A stretch of 64,000 nt of DNA from Anaeromyxobacter oryzae. GTDB lineage: Bacteria; Myxococcota; Myxococcia; Myxococcales; Anaeromyxobacteraceae. Positions 14,947-22,373 of the stretch are shown piece after piece. The notes beneath the pieces were generated by a model. It saw only the letters and a list, made by a program, of their open reading frames with translations. It ran no database searches and was not told the origin of the DNA. The first letter of the stretch is position 1, and every line of letters begins with the position of its first letter. The stretch lies in assembly GCF_023169945.1 (NCBI RefSeq), contig NZ_AP025591.1, positions 5,638,481 through 5,702,480 of the forward strand, in the 5' to 3' direction. The position numbers and the translations under genes were made by a program.

Positions 14947-16728
14947 ATGAAGCGCGCCGCTCCGTTCCTCCTCGCCGTCGCGTCCGGCGCCGCGATGGCG
15001 CTCTCGCTCCCGCTCGTCGTGCCGTTCGTCTCCATCCGGCAGGTCGACCCGGCGGGGCGCCTCGAGGTGGTCGCCTGGGTCGCGCTCGTGCCGGCGTTCC
15101 TCGCCCTGCGCGCCGCCCCCCGCGCGCGCCGCGCCTTCGCGCTCGGGCTCGTCGCCGGTCTCGCCTACTTCTTCTGCGCCATCTACTGGGTGTCGCACGC
15201 GATGACCGCGTTCGGCGGGCTGTCGCTCCCGTTCTCGATCTTCGCGCTCACGCTCCTCGTCCTGTACATGGCGGTCCACTGGGCGACGGCGTTCTGGATC
15301 TCCTGGCGGGTCCGGGCCCGGCTCGGGTGGCCGCTCTGGGCGCACCTGCCGGTCGTGTGGACGGCGCTCGAGCTCTCGCGGAACTACCTCGCGTCGGGCT
15401 TCCCGTGGGCGAACCTCGGCTACACGCAGGCGCGCACGCTCCCCGTGGCGCAGCTCGCCGCGGCGGTCGGCCCGTACGGGATCGCCGCGCTCGTGGTGCT
15501 CGTGAACGCGGTCCTCGCCGAGGCCGTGGCCGCGCGGCGCGAGGGGCGGGCGCTCCCGCTGCGGCCGCTCGCGGCGACCGCGGCGCTCCTCGTCGCGGTG
15601 GTCGCCGGCGGCGCGCTCCACCTCCGCGCCGCCCGCGCCCGCATGGCGGCGGCGCCGAGCGTCCGGGTCGGCGTCGTCCAGCCGAACGTGGACCAGTCGG
15701 TGAAGAACAAGGCGCGAGACAACCGCGACTACATCCTCGAGCGGCTCGTCCCGGAGACGATCGACGCGGACCGGCGCGGCGCGGATCTCGTGGTCTGGCC
15801 CGAGGCGGCGTACCCGCTCTACGTGCCGCCCGGCATCGACACCTTCGGGATCGCGGGGAGCGGCATGCCCGTGCTCGGTCACGCGCACGTCCTCGTCGGC
15901 GCGTCGACCCTCGAGTGGCTCCGCGACGGCGACCCGAAGCGGCCCGGCGCACGCGCGCCGCGCGTCGGGAACGCGACCTTCCTGGTCTCGCCCACCCTCG
16001 ACGTGCTCGGGCGCTACCAGAAGCATCACCTCGTCCCGTTCGGCGAGTACGTGCCGGGCTGGGTTCACGCGGTGCTCCCGTTCGTGGGGCACCTCGTCCC
16101 GAGCTTCGCGCCGGTGGCGCCGGGGCGGGACCTCGCGGTGCTCTCGTTCCCGCTCTCCGCCGCGCCGTCGCCGGCCGCGGCGGCCGCCGCGGTCCCCGCC
16201 TCGGGTGCTCCGGGCGGCGCCGCCCTCGCCGACCCGCCGGCCGCGGCGCCGGCCGGCGACCCGGTCCGGCTCGCGCCCCTGATCTGCTACGACGCCATCT
16301 TCCCCGAGATCACCGGTGCGTTCGCGCGAGGCGCCCCGGAGCCCGAGATCCTGGTGAACCCGACGAACGATGCCTGGTACGGCTACTCGTCCGGCCCGTA
16401 CCAGTTCCTCGCCATCGTCCGGCTGCGCGCCATCGAGGCGGGCAAGGCGGTGGTCCGGCCGGCGTACGCGGGCGTCTCGGCGGTGATCCTCCCGACGGGC
16501 GAGGTGGCGCCTGGTGCGATCGAGGTCGGCCCGGTCGACCCGGACCTCGCGCCGGATCCGGCGGAGCCGGCGCGCCTCCTCCTGGCCGACGTGCCGCGGT
16601 TGCGAGGGCGGACCCTCTACACTAGCATCGGCGACCTCTTCGCCTACGCGTGCGCGGCGCTCGCGGCGGTCGCCCTCGCGGCGACCTTCCGCCGGCGGCC
16701 CGCGGCGGCGGGGCCCCGAGGGGAGTGA
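14947..16728 (+). CDS. lnt: apolipoprotein N-acyltransferase
   Basis: 593 residues. Five or six N-terminal membrane helices (to about residue 225) precede a carbon-nitrogen-hydrolase (nitrilase) domain with the full catalytic triad: E286 in W-P-E-A-A-Y-P, K359 in Q-K-H-H-L-V-P-F-G-E-Y and C447 in I-C-Y-D-A-I-F-P-E. Lnt adds the third acyl chain to the N-terminal cysteine of lipoproteins. An alanine/proline-rich insertion of about 35 residues (410-440) sits between the lysine and cysteine motifs and is longer than usual. A C-terminal membrane helix completes the protein. A -10-like TACAAA lies at 14926-14931. Confidence 0.96.
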   Translation: MKRAAPFLLAVASGAAMALSLPLVVPFVSIRQVDPAGRLEVVAWVALVPAFLALRAAPRARRAFALGLVAGLAYFFCAIYWVSHAMTAFGGLSLPFSIFALTLLVLYMAVHWATAFWISWRVRARLGWPLWAHLPVVWTALELSRNYLASGFPWANLGYTQARTLPVAQLAAAVGPYGIAALVVLVNAVLAEAVAARREGRALPLRPLAATAALLVAVVAGGALHLRAARARMAAAPSVRVGVVQPNVDQSVKNKARDNRDYILERLVPETIDADRRGADLVVWPEAAYPLYVPPGIDTFGIAGSGMPVLGHAHVLVGASTLEWLRDGDPKRPGARAPRVGNATFLVSPTLDVLGRYQKHHLVPFGEYVPGWVHAVLPFVGHLVPSFAPVAPGRDLAVLSFPLSAAPSPAAAAAAVPASGAPGGAALADPPAAAPAGDPVRLAPLICYDAIFPEITGAFARGAPEPEILVNPTNDAWYGYSSGPYQFLAIVRLRAIEAGKAVVRPAYAGVSAVILPTGEVAPGAIEVGPVDPDLAPDPAEPARLLLADVPRLRGRTLYTSIGDLFAYACAALAAVALAATFRRRPAAAGPRGE

Positions 16729-16736
16729 CCCGAGCC

Positions 16737-17856
16737 ATGGCCGCACCGACCACCGAGCACCTGACCGAGCTGTCCCGCCGCCTGGAGGCGCTCCGGGGGT
16801 CGCTTTGACGTCGAGCGCAAGCAGCTCCGCGTCTCGGAGATCGCCAAGATGTCCGAGGACGCGGCGTTCTGGACCGACGCCGCGAAGGCGCAGGCGCTGC
16901 TGAAGGAGAAGGCGCAGCTCGAGCAGGTCACCCAGGCCTACGAGAAGGTGCGCCGGTCGCTGGACGACGCGCAGGCGCTCCACGAGCTCGCCGAGGAGGC
17001 GCGCGACGAGGGGACGCGCGCCGAGGCGGCGCAGGCCGCCCAGGGCGTGGACGAGGACCTCGAGGCGCTCGAGTTCCAGAAGATGCTCGCCGGCCCGCAC
17101 GACCGCGCCGGCGCCATCGTCGAGGTGAAGAGCGGCGCCGGCGGCGTCGAGGCGATGGACTGGGCCGCGATGCTCTACCGGATGTACTCGCGGTACTGCG
17201 AGCGGAAGGGCTGGGAGGTCGAGCCCGCCGACCTCGTCGCCGGCGAGGAGGCGGGGATCAGCTCCGCGTCGTTCATCGCGCGCGGCGACTACGCGTACGG
17301 CTTCCTCAAGGCCGAGAGAGGCGTGCACCGCCTCGTCCGGATCAGCCCCTTCGACCAGAACGCGCGGCGGCAGACGAGCTTCGCCGCGGTGGACGTGACG
17401 CCGGAGGTCGAGGACGACATCGTCATCGACATCAAGGAGGCGGACGTCCGGATCGACACCTACCGGTCTTCCGGCGCCGGCGGCCAGAAGGTGAACAAGA
17501 CCGACTCGGCGGTCCGCATGACCCACCTGCCGACCGGCATCGTGGTCGCGGTCCAGAACGAGCGCAGCCAGCAGAAGAACCGGAGCGTCGCCTGGAAGAT
17601 CCTGCGCTCGCGCCTCTACGACTTCGAGGAGCGGAAGCGGCAGGCCGCGCGCGACGCCGTCGAGGCGCAGAAGAAGGACATCGACTTCGGGTCGCAGATC
17701 CGGAGCTACGTGCTCCAGCCGTACCGGCTCGTGAAGGATCTCCGGACCGGCGTGGAGACGGGGAAGGTCGACGACGTCCTCGACGGCGACCTCGACGGCT
17801 TCATCCAGCCGTACCTCCTCGGCGTCCGCCGGACGGACCGGGTCGTCGACGACTAG
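16737..17856 (+). CDS. prfB: peptide chain release factor 2 (programmed +1 frameshift)
   Basis: The first frame runs 23 codons from ATG 16737 to an in-frame TGA at 16806-16808. Shifting +1 at CTT-TGA-C joins it to the long downstream frame, giving 372 residues. RF2 features follow: the S-P-F tripeptide anticodon near 203-205, reading UGA/UAA stop codons, and the G-G-Q peptidyl-hydrolase motif near 248-250. The slippery CTT-TGA and the GGGGG Shine-Dalgarno-like run 3-4 bases upstream match the known RF2 autoregulatory site: low RF2 lets ribosomes shift and make more RF2. Annotation from the internal ATG 16849 would truncate the protein. Confidence 0.97.
16795..16809 (+). promoter_or_regulatory. 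RF2 autoregulatory +1 frameshift site
   Basis: GGGGG (16795-16799) acts as the internal Shine-Dalgarno-like stimulator, followed by TCG and the shift sequence CTT-TGA-C (16803-16809). Decoding in zero frame stops at TGA; slipping by one base enters the RF2 body at GAC 16807. Confidence 0.93.
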
Positions 17857-17871
17857 TCCGGCGGCGGCGCC

Positions 17872-18243
17872 TCACTTCGCGTGGCAGCCGCCGCACAGGC
17901 CCGCGGCGCCGGGCGGCGACGCGAGGTGGTGGGGCTCCCGGGAGCCGCCGTCATGGCAGGTGGCGCAGGTGAGGCGGCCGTCCGTGAGCACGAGCCCGGG
18001 GGCGGGCGCCGCGCGCAGCGCGGCACGCCGCGCGAGCCACGAGGCGCCGTACGCGACGTCGACGGGGTGACCGGTCCGGATGGGCGCGGCGCTGCCGTCG
18101 TGGCAGCTCAGGCACTCGGCGGTGACGCAGCGCTGACGGGAGAAGCCGCGAGCCTCGAGGAGGCACGGACCGGCGGCCCGCGCCGGCAACCCCATCCCGG
18201 CGGCAACCGCCGCGACGAACCCGAGCCGGCGTGCGCCACGCAT
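17872..18243 (-). CDS. small triheme c-type cytochrome
   Basis: 123 residues from ATG 18243, with GGGAG about 8 bp upstream. A signal peptide (1-24, A-R-A-A-G) precedes three C-x2-C-H haem motifs: C-L-S-C-H (44-48), C-A-T-C-H (93-97) and C-G-G-C-H (117-121). Several other histidines could be axial ligands. It is probably a periplasmic electron carrier; no oxidase or reductase is adjacent. It converges with prfB across a 15-bp gap. A longer start 8 codons upstream is possible but gives a worse signal peptide. Confidence 0.82.
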   Translation of the reverse strand: MRGARRLGFVAAVAAGMGLPARAAGPCLLEARGFSRQRCVTAECLSCHDGSAAPIRTGHPVDVAYGASWLARRAALRAAPAPGLVLTDGRLTCATCHDGGSREPHHLASPPGAAGLCGGCHAK

Positions 18244-18406
18244 CGCGGCTTCTCCCGCCGACAGCATACGAGCCGGGCGCGCGGCCGGGCGGTGGCAGGC
18301 CGGGGGCGGGCGTTCGGGCGCGCCCGGGAGCCGCTGCGCAGAAACGGGGAGGCGGCGGCATCGCGCGCGCCACCCGCCGGGGCGCCCCGTGGGAAGCCGG
18401 AGCCCC

Positions 18407-19318
18407 TCAGGGCGGGGTGTACACGATCGGCTGGCGCGCGAGCACGAACCGATCGATGGCATCCACGGCCCAGCCGGGCACGTTGAGGAGCTTCACCCCG
18501 CACCCGGAAGGCTGACGACCGGTCGTCGCGCTCTTCTCCCGGATGAAGGAGACCTCGCCCTCGAGATCGATCTTGCGGCCGTCGGCGAGGCCGAGGCGGA
18601 CCTGGAGCCGCGTCCCGGTCGGCGGCGGCAGGGCCGTCGCGATGAAGACGCCGCCGGAGTCCACCCGCCTCGTGGCGCCGACGTAGAAGTTGTGCTCCGA
18701 GACGAGGCTGACGTTCACCTCGACGCGGGTGAGGACCGGCCGCTGCCTCGGCTCGTCGACCAGCTCCTCGTCGATGAGCGCCATGAGGTCCACCGACGCG
18801 CGGGGGCGGGCGGGGGCGGGCGGCTCGGCGGCGGGCCTGCTCGCGGCGGCCGGAGGCCCCGCCGCGGTGCCCGGGCGGACGCCGGCGACGCCGGGGGGCG
18901 GCGGCACGATCGCCGCGGGGCCGGCCGCGAGGGGCCCGCCGAGGCGCCGGTCGAGGACGACGAGCGGCGTCGCGAGGACCTCGGCGCGAGCCAGGGCGCT
19001 CTCTGCGCCGGCGACCGCGGCGAGCGGCTCGACGATCTCGCGGGAAGGCGCCACCATCACGACGCGCACGCCCACCTTGGCGGCGCTCGCGGCGGTCGTC
19101 AGGGCCGAGCCCCAGGTGCCGTCCGGCGCGGCGGGCAGGAGCAGGCAGATCACGTGCGGGGCGGCGGCGCGGACGAAGGCGTCCAGATCTCCGGGGCCGG
19201 GCACGCAGTACACGGCGTGGCCCGCCCGCTCCAGATGGAGCAGGAGCGCGATCGAGACGTCGGCGTCCGAGCCAACCACCAGAACGCGCGACGCCGCTGC
19301 GGCGCCGGCCGGGTTCAC
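18407..19318 (-). CDS. PilZ-domain protein with receiver-like N-terminus
   Basis: 303 residues. Residues 10-120 resemble a receiver/Rossmann-like domain (R-V-L-V-V-G-S-D-A-D-V) without a clear phospho-acceptor aspartate. A disordered proline/alanine linker (120-180) leads to a C-terminal PilZ domain (about 195-300) with the D-S-G-G-V-F-I-A-T motif typical of myxobacterial PilZ proteins. The N-terminal R-x3-R of c-di-GMP binders is only partly met (A-T-R-R-V), so c-di-GMP binding is uncertain. The GTG start overlaps the pilT stop as GTGA, implying coupled expression with the pilus motor. Confidence 0.82.
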   Translation of the reverse strand: MNPAGAAAASRVLVVGSDADVSIALLLHLERAGHAVYCVPGPGDLDAFVRAAAPHVICLLLPAAPDGTWGSALTTAASAAKVGVRVVMVAPSREIVEPLAAVAGAESALARAEVLATPLVVLDRRLGGPLAAGPAAIVPPPPGVAGVRPGTAAGPPAAASRPAAEPPAPARPRASVDLMALIDEELVDEPRQRPVLTRVEVNVSLVSEHNFYVGATRRVDSGGVFIATALPPPTGTRLQVRLGLADGRKIDLEGEVSFIREKSATTGRQPSGCGVKLLNVPGWAVDAIDRFVLARQPIVYTPP

Positions 19319-20427
19319 GCGGGGCGGCCTCCCGTCTCCATCATGATCCTGCGCTCGAGGTCGGCGCGGTTGGTCGCGTTGGCGAGGGCGGTGTCGAGGC
19401 CGATGCGCTTCGCCTCGTGCAGCCGGTACAGGTACTGGTCGAAGCTGTGCATCCCGAGGTCGGCGCCCGCCTGGTCCATGTAGGTCCGCAGGTCGTTCAC
19501 CTTGGAGCCGTCGCGGATCATCTCGCGGACGGTCGTCGTCGCGAGGAGCGCCTCGACGGCGGGGATGAGCCCGGTCGCGTCGGCGCGCATGAGGAGCCGG
19601 AGCGCGATCACCGCCTGGAGGTTGTCGGCGAGTCGCGCGCGCACGCCGTCCTGCTCGTCCGCCGGGAAGAGCCCGACGATGCGGCCGACGGCCCGCGGGA
19701 CGTCGGGCGTGTGGAGCGAGGTGATGACGAGGTGCCCGGTCTCGGCCGCCTTCAGGCAGATGTCGGCCGCCTCGCGGTCGCGCAGCTCGCCGACCATGAT
19801 GATGTCTGGGTCCTGGCGGAGGGCGGCGCGGAGCGCGTCGGTGTAGCTCGCGGTGTCCGACCCGACCTCGCGCTGGATCACGAGCCCCTTCCCGCCGGCG
19901 AAGATGAACTCGATGGGGTCCTCGACGGTGACGACGTGCAGCCGCTCCTGCTGGATGATGTAGTTGATGATGCTCGCGATCGTCGTCGACTTGCCGTTGC
20001 CCGTCGCGCCCGTCACGCAGACCAGCCCGCGCCGCGCGTCGGCGATGGTCTTCACGACGGCCGGAAGGTTCAGCGACTCGAACTCGGGGATCTGGAAGGG
20101 GATGGTCCGCATCACCGCGCCCCAGCTCCCGCGCTGCTTGAAGATCGAGGCGCGGAACCGGGACACGCCCGGGAGCGAGTAGCTCCGGTCCACCTCGCGG
20201 AAGTCGAGGGGCGTGAAGCCCGACCCGGGGGCCTGGAGCACGAAGTTGGCGATCGCCTCGGTGTCGGCGTGGCTGAGGGGCGGGTACTTCGCGGCGAGCA
20301 GCTCGCCGAAGACGCGGTACGTCGGCGGGTACCCCACCTCGAAGTGGACGTCGCTCGCCTGGCGCTTCACGGCGAGCTGCAGGAACGAGTGGAACATCTC
20401 CTCGCTGAGCGGGCCCTGGCCTTCCAT
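19315..20427 (-). CDS. pilT: PilT-family twitching motility ATPase
   Basis: 370 residues. N-terminal PAS-like domain (S-D-V-H-F-E), Walker A G-A-T-G-N-G-K-S-T at 140-148 (usual form GPTGSGKST), Asp box V-E-D-P-I-E-F, Walker B I-I-M-V-G-E-L-R-D and His box T-S-L-H-T. This hexameric ATPase retracts type IV pili. The C-terminal V-R-E-M-I-R-D-G-S corresponds to the AIRNLIRE region of PilT but is divergent, and could indicate a PilT/PilU paralogue. ATG start follows a -10-like TACACT by 8 bp. The downstream PilZ gene is translationally coupled. Confidence 0.92.
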   Translation of the reverse strand: MEGQGPLSEEMFHSFLQLAVKRQASDVHFEVGYPPTYRVFGELLAAKYPPLSHADTEAIANFVLQAPGSGFTPLDFREVDRSYSLPGVSRFRASIFKQRGSWGAVMRTIPFQIPEFESLNLPAVVKTIADARRGLVCVTGATGNGKSTTIASIINYIIQQERLHVVTVEDPIEFIFAGGKGLVIQREVGSDTASYTDALRAALRQDPDIIMVGELRDREAADICLKAAETGHLVITSLHTPDVPRAVGRIVGLFPADEQDGVRARLADNLQAVIALRLLMRADATGLIPAVEALLATTTVREMIRDGSKVNDLRTYMDQAGADLGMHSFDQYLYRLHEAKRIGLDTALANATNRADLERRIMMETGGRPA

Positions 20428-20435
20428 GGGGCGGC

Positions 20436-20441
20436 AGTGTA
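20436..20441 (-). promoter_or_regulatory. -10-like element of pilT
   Basis: TACACT on the minus strand, eight bp before the pilT ATG. A start of transcription seven bases downstream would fall on or next to the ATG. Confidence 0.45.
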
Positions 20442-20482
20442 CCCGATCGTTTCGGCGGTGGGGCCGCGGGCGTCGCGCCTCC

Positions 20483-21154
20483 TCACGCCGGGACGCCCGC
20501 GCCGCGGAGCACGTGCGCCACGAACTCGTCCTCGGGGACCGCCCCGACGAACTCCACCGCGTCGTTCACGATCGTCTTAGGGACGCCCATCACGCCGTAG
20601 CGCGCGGCGAGGTCCGGGAACTCCTGGGCCTCGATGGCGTCGGCGACGACGTGCGCGCTCTCCACCGCGATGGCATGGGCCAGACCGGCCGCCATGGGGC
20701 AGTAGGGTCAGGTGGGCGTGAAGAAGACCTTGATGTGCACCGGCCGCTCGATGCGCGCGAGGGCGGCGCGCGAGACCTCGGACAGCTCCGTCGTGCCGCG
20801 GGAGACGTCCACCAGTCCGTGCACGAGGTTCGGGAACTCGTGGCCGGCGGGCGCGCCGAGGTAGCGGACCCGGCCCCTCGCCGCGCCGGACAGGATCGTG
20901 AGCGGGCCGGCGTCGTCCGGCGCGAGGCCGAGCGAAGCCCGCTGCTCCGGCGTCGGCAGGTCGAGGTACTCGAACGACAGCCGCGGAGAGAGCGCGGTGA
21001 CCTCCTCGAGCAACGCCCGGATCTGCGGGGTCCAGTCGCGCGCCGGCGGGGCGAGCGCACTCGGCCCCACGAGCGTGAGCTTCACGTCACCGCCGAGGGA
21101 CCCCTCGAGCTCTCCGCGGATCCGGTCCGCGTCCTCCCTGCCGATGAGCGCCAC
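20483..21154 (-). CDS. probable selenocysteine-containing protein disulfide oxidoreductase (tandem thioredoxin fold)
   Basis: Two adjacent reading frames are in the same frame, separated by one TGA (20710-20708). Reading the TGA as selenocysteine gives 223 residues from GTG 21154, which has AGGAGG 6 bp upstream. The product matches the archaeal-type PDO/glutaredoxin-like family: an N-terminal thioredoxin fold without active-site cysteines and a C-terminal fold whose active site would read F-F-T-P-T-U-P-Y-C-P-M-A (Sec149, Cys152), then the V-P-K cis-proline loop. Usual members have Cys-Pro-Tyr-Cys, so Sec replaces the N-terminal nucleophilic cysteine. A SECIS-like hairpin lies 12-34 nt after the UGA. 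Alternatives are a nonsense mutation or sequencing error. Confidence 0.75.
20674..20696 (-). promoter_or_regulatory. candidate bacterial SECIS element
   Basis: On the minus strand, after the TGA: CATG, GC (unpaired), GGCC, loop GGTCT, GGCC, CATG. The inner and outer 4-bp stems are perfect. The loop carries the GGU(C) sequence bound by SelB, as in the E. coli formate dehydrogenase hairpin loop AGGUCU. GGU begins 21 nt after the UGA, within the usual bacterial range. The bulge is GC rather than a single U. Confidence 0.65.
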
Positions 21155-21302
21155 CCTCCACCTCCTCTCCGCGGCCGCGCCGTCGCGCCCCGGACCGGCT
21201 CGCCGAGGGCCGCCGCGCGGCCCGGCGCCCGCCCGTTCCACCCTCCGTCCGCGCGCGCCGCACACCCTCGCACGGACGGCGCCCTGCACCTACCTTGTAA
21301 AC

Positions 21303-22373
21303 GTGCGCATCGCCCTCGTGTCGACACCTTTCGTGTCGGTGCCGCCCCCTGCCTATGGCGGCACCGAGCTGGTCGTGCACTCGCTCTCCCGCTCGCTCGA
21401 GCGCGCCGGCCACGCGGTGACGGTGTTCGCCACCGGCGACTCGCGCGCGAGCGACCTCCGGGCGACCTTCCCGACGGCGGTCTGGCCGCCGGATCCCTAC
21501 GCCGAGCTGCTGCACGCGCGGTTCGCGGCGGACGAGATCTCGCGCGGCGCCTTCGACGTCGTGCACGCGCACGTCCCGGCGCTCCTCGCCTTCGCCGACG
21601 TGCTCCCCGCGCCCGTCGTGTACACGTTGCACCACTCGGTGGAGCCGGTGCTGTCGCGATTCTACGAGCGCGTGCGCTCGGTGCGGCACGTCGCGATCTC
21701 GGCGCGGCAGGCCGAGCTCGCGTCGCCGGCGCCCCACCACGTCGTCCACCACGGCCTCGATCCCGAGCTCTATCCCGTCGTCGGTCCCGGCGGAGACGCC
21801 GCGTTCTTCCTCGGCCGGCTCTCGTGGTGCAAGGGGCCGGAGCTGGCCGTCGAGGCCGCCCGGCGCGCCGGCATGCCGCTCGTCATGGCCGGCAAGCCGC
21901 ACCGGGGCGATCCGTGCCCCGAGGACTGGGAGGCGGACGTCCTCCAGCCGGCGCTCCGCGCGGCGCACGTGCGGTGGGTCCGGGAGGCGGACCTGGCGCA
22001 GAAGCGCCGGCTCTTCGCGCGGAGCCGCGCCCTGCTCGTGCCGCTCCGGTGGGAGGAGCCGTTCGGCCTCGTCCTCGTCGAGGCCATGCTGGCCGGCTGC
22101 CCGGTGATCACCTTCCCGCTCGGTGCAGCTCCCGAGATCGTGGAGGACGGAGTGACGGGATTCCTCGTGCGCGGCGTCCCGGAGATGGCAGCCGCGCTGC
22201 GGCGCGCCAGCGCGCTCGACCGCCGGGAGATCCAGGCGCGGGCGCGGGCGCGTTTCTCGGCGGACCGCATGGCGCGGGACTACGTCGCGGTGTACCGCGC
22301 CGCGATCGCCGGCCGCCGCCGGGAGATCGACGCCGAGGCCGAGGAGGGAGGATGGACGACGCTCGCGCAGTGA
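21303..22373 (+). CDS. GT4-family glycosyltransferase
   Basis: 356 residues from GTG 21303. GT-B fold: N-terminal P-P-x-x-Y-G-G-T-E acceptor-side loop (about residues 15-23), F-D-V-V-H-A-H strand, and the C-terminal nucleotide-sugar site with E-x7-E (E-E-P-F-G-L-V-L-V-E-A-M-L-A-G) and G-V-T-G-F-L-V. Retaining GT4 enzymes build polysaccharides, glycolipids or glycosides from NDP-sugars. It overlaps the glycogen-debranching gene by 22 bp, suggesting joint expression and perhaps a role in alpha-glucan or compatible-solute metabolism. The acceptor cannot be read from sequence. Confidence 0.87.
   Translation: MRIALVSTPFVSVPPPAYGGTELVVHSLSRSLERAGHAVTVFATGDSRASDLRATFPTAVWPPDPYAELLHARFAADEISRGAFDVVHAHVPALLAFADVLPAPVVYTLHHSVEPVLSRFYERVRSVRHVAISARQAELASPAPHHVVHHGLDPELYPVVGPGGDAAFFLGRLSWCKGPELAVEAARRAGMPLVMAGKPHRGDPCPEDWEADVLQPALRAAHVRWVREADLAQKRRLFARSRALLVPLRWEEPFGLVLVEAMLAGCPVITFPLGAAPEIVEDGVTGFLVRGVPEMAAALRRASALDRREIQARARARFSADRMARDYVAVYRAAIAGRRREIDAEAEEGGWTTLAQ

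Noticed and set aside
20483..20695. Separate 70-residue gene starting at an internal ATG after the TGA
   Set aside because: That start would begin inside the thioredoxin active-site helix and lose the catalytic residues. The upstream half would lack an active site as well, so one continuous recoded gene explains both.
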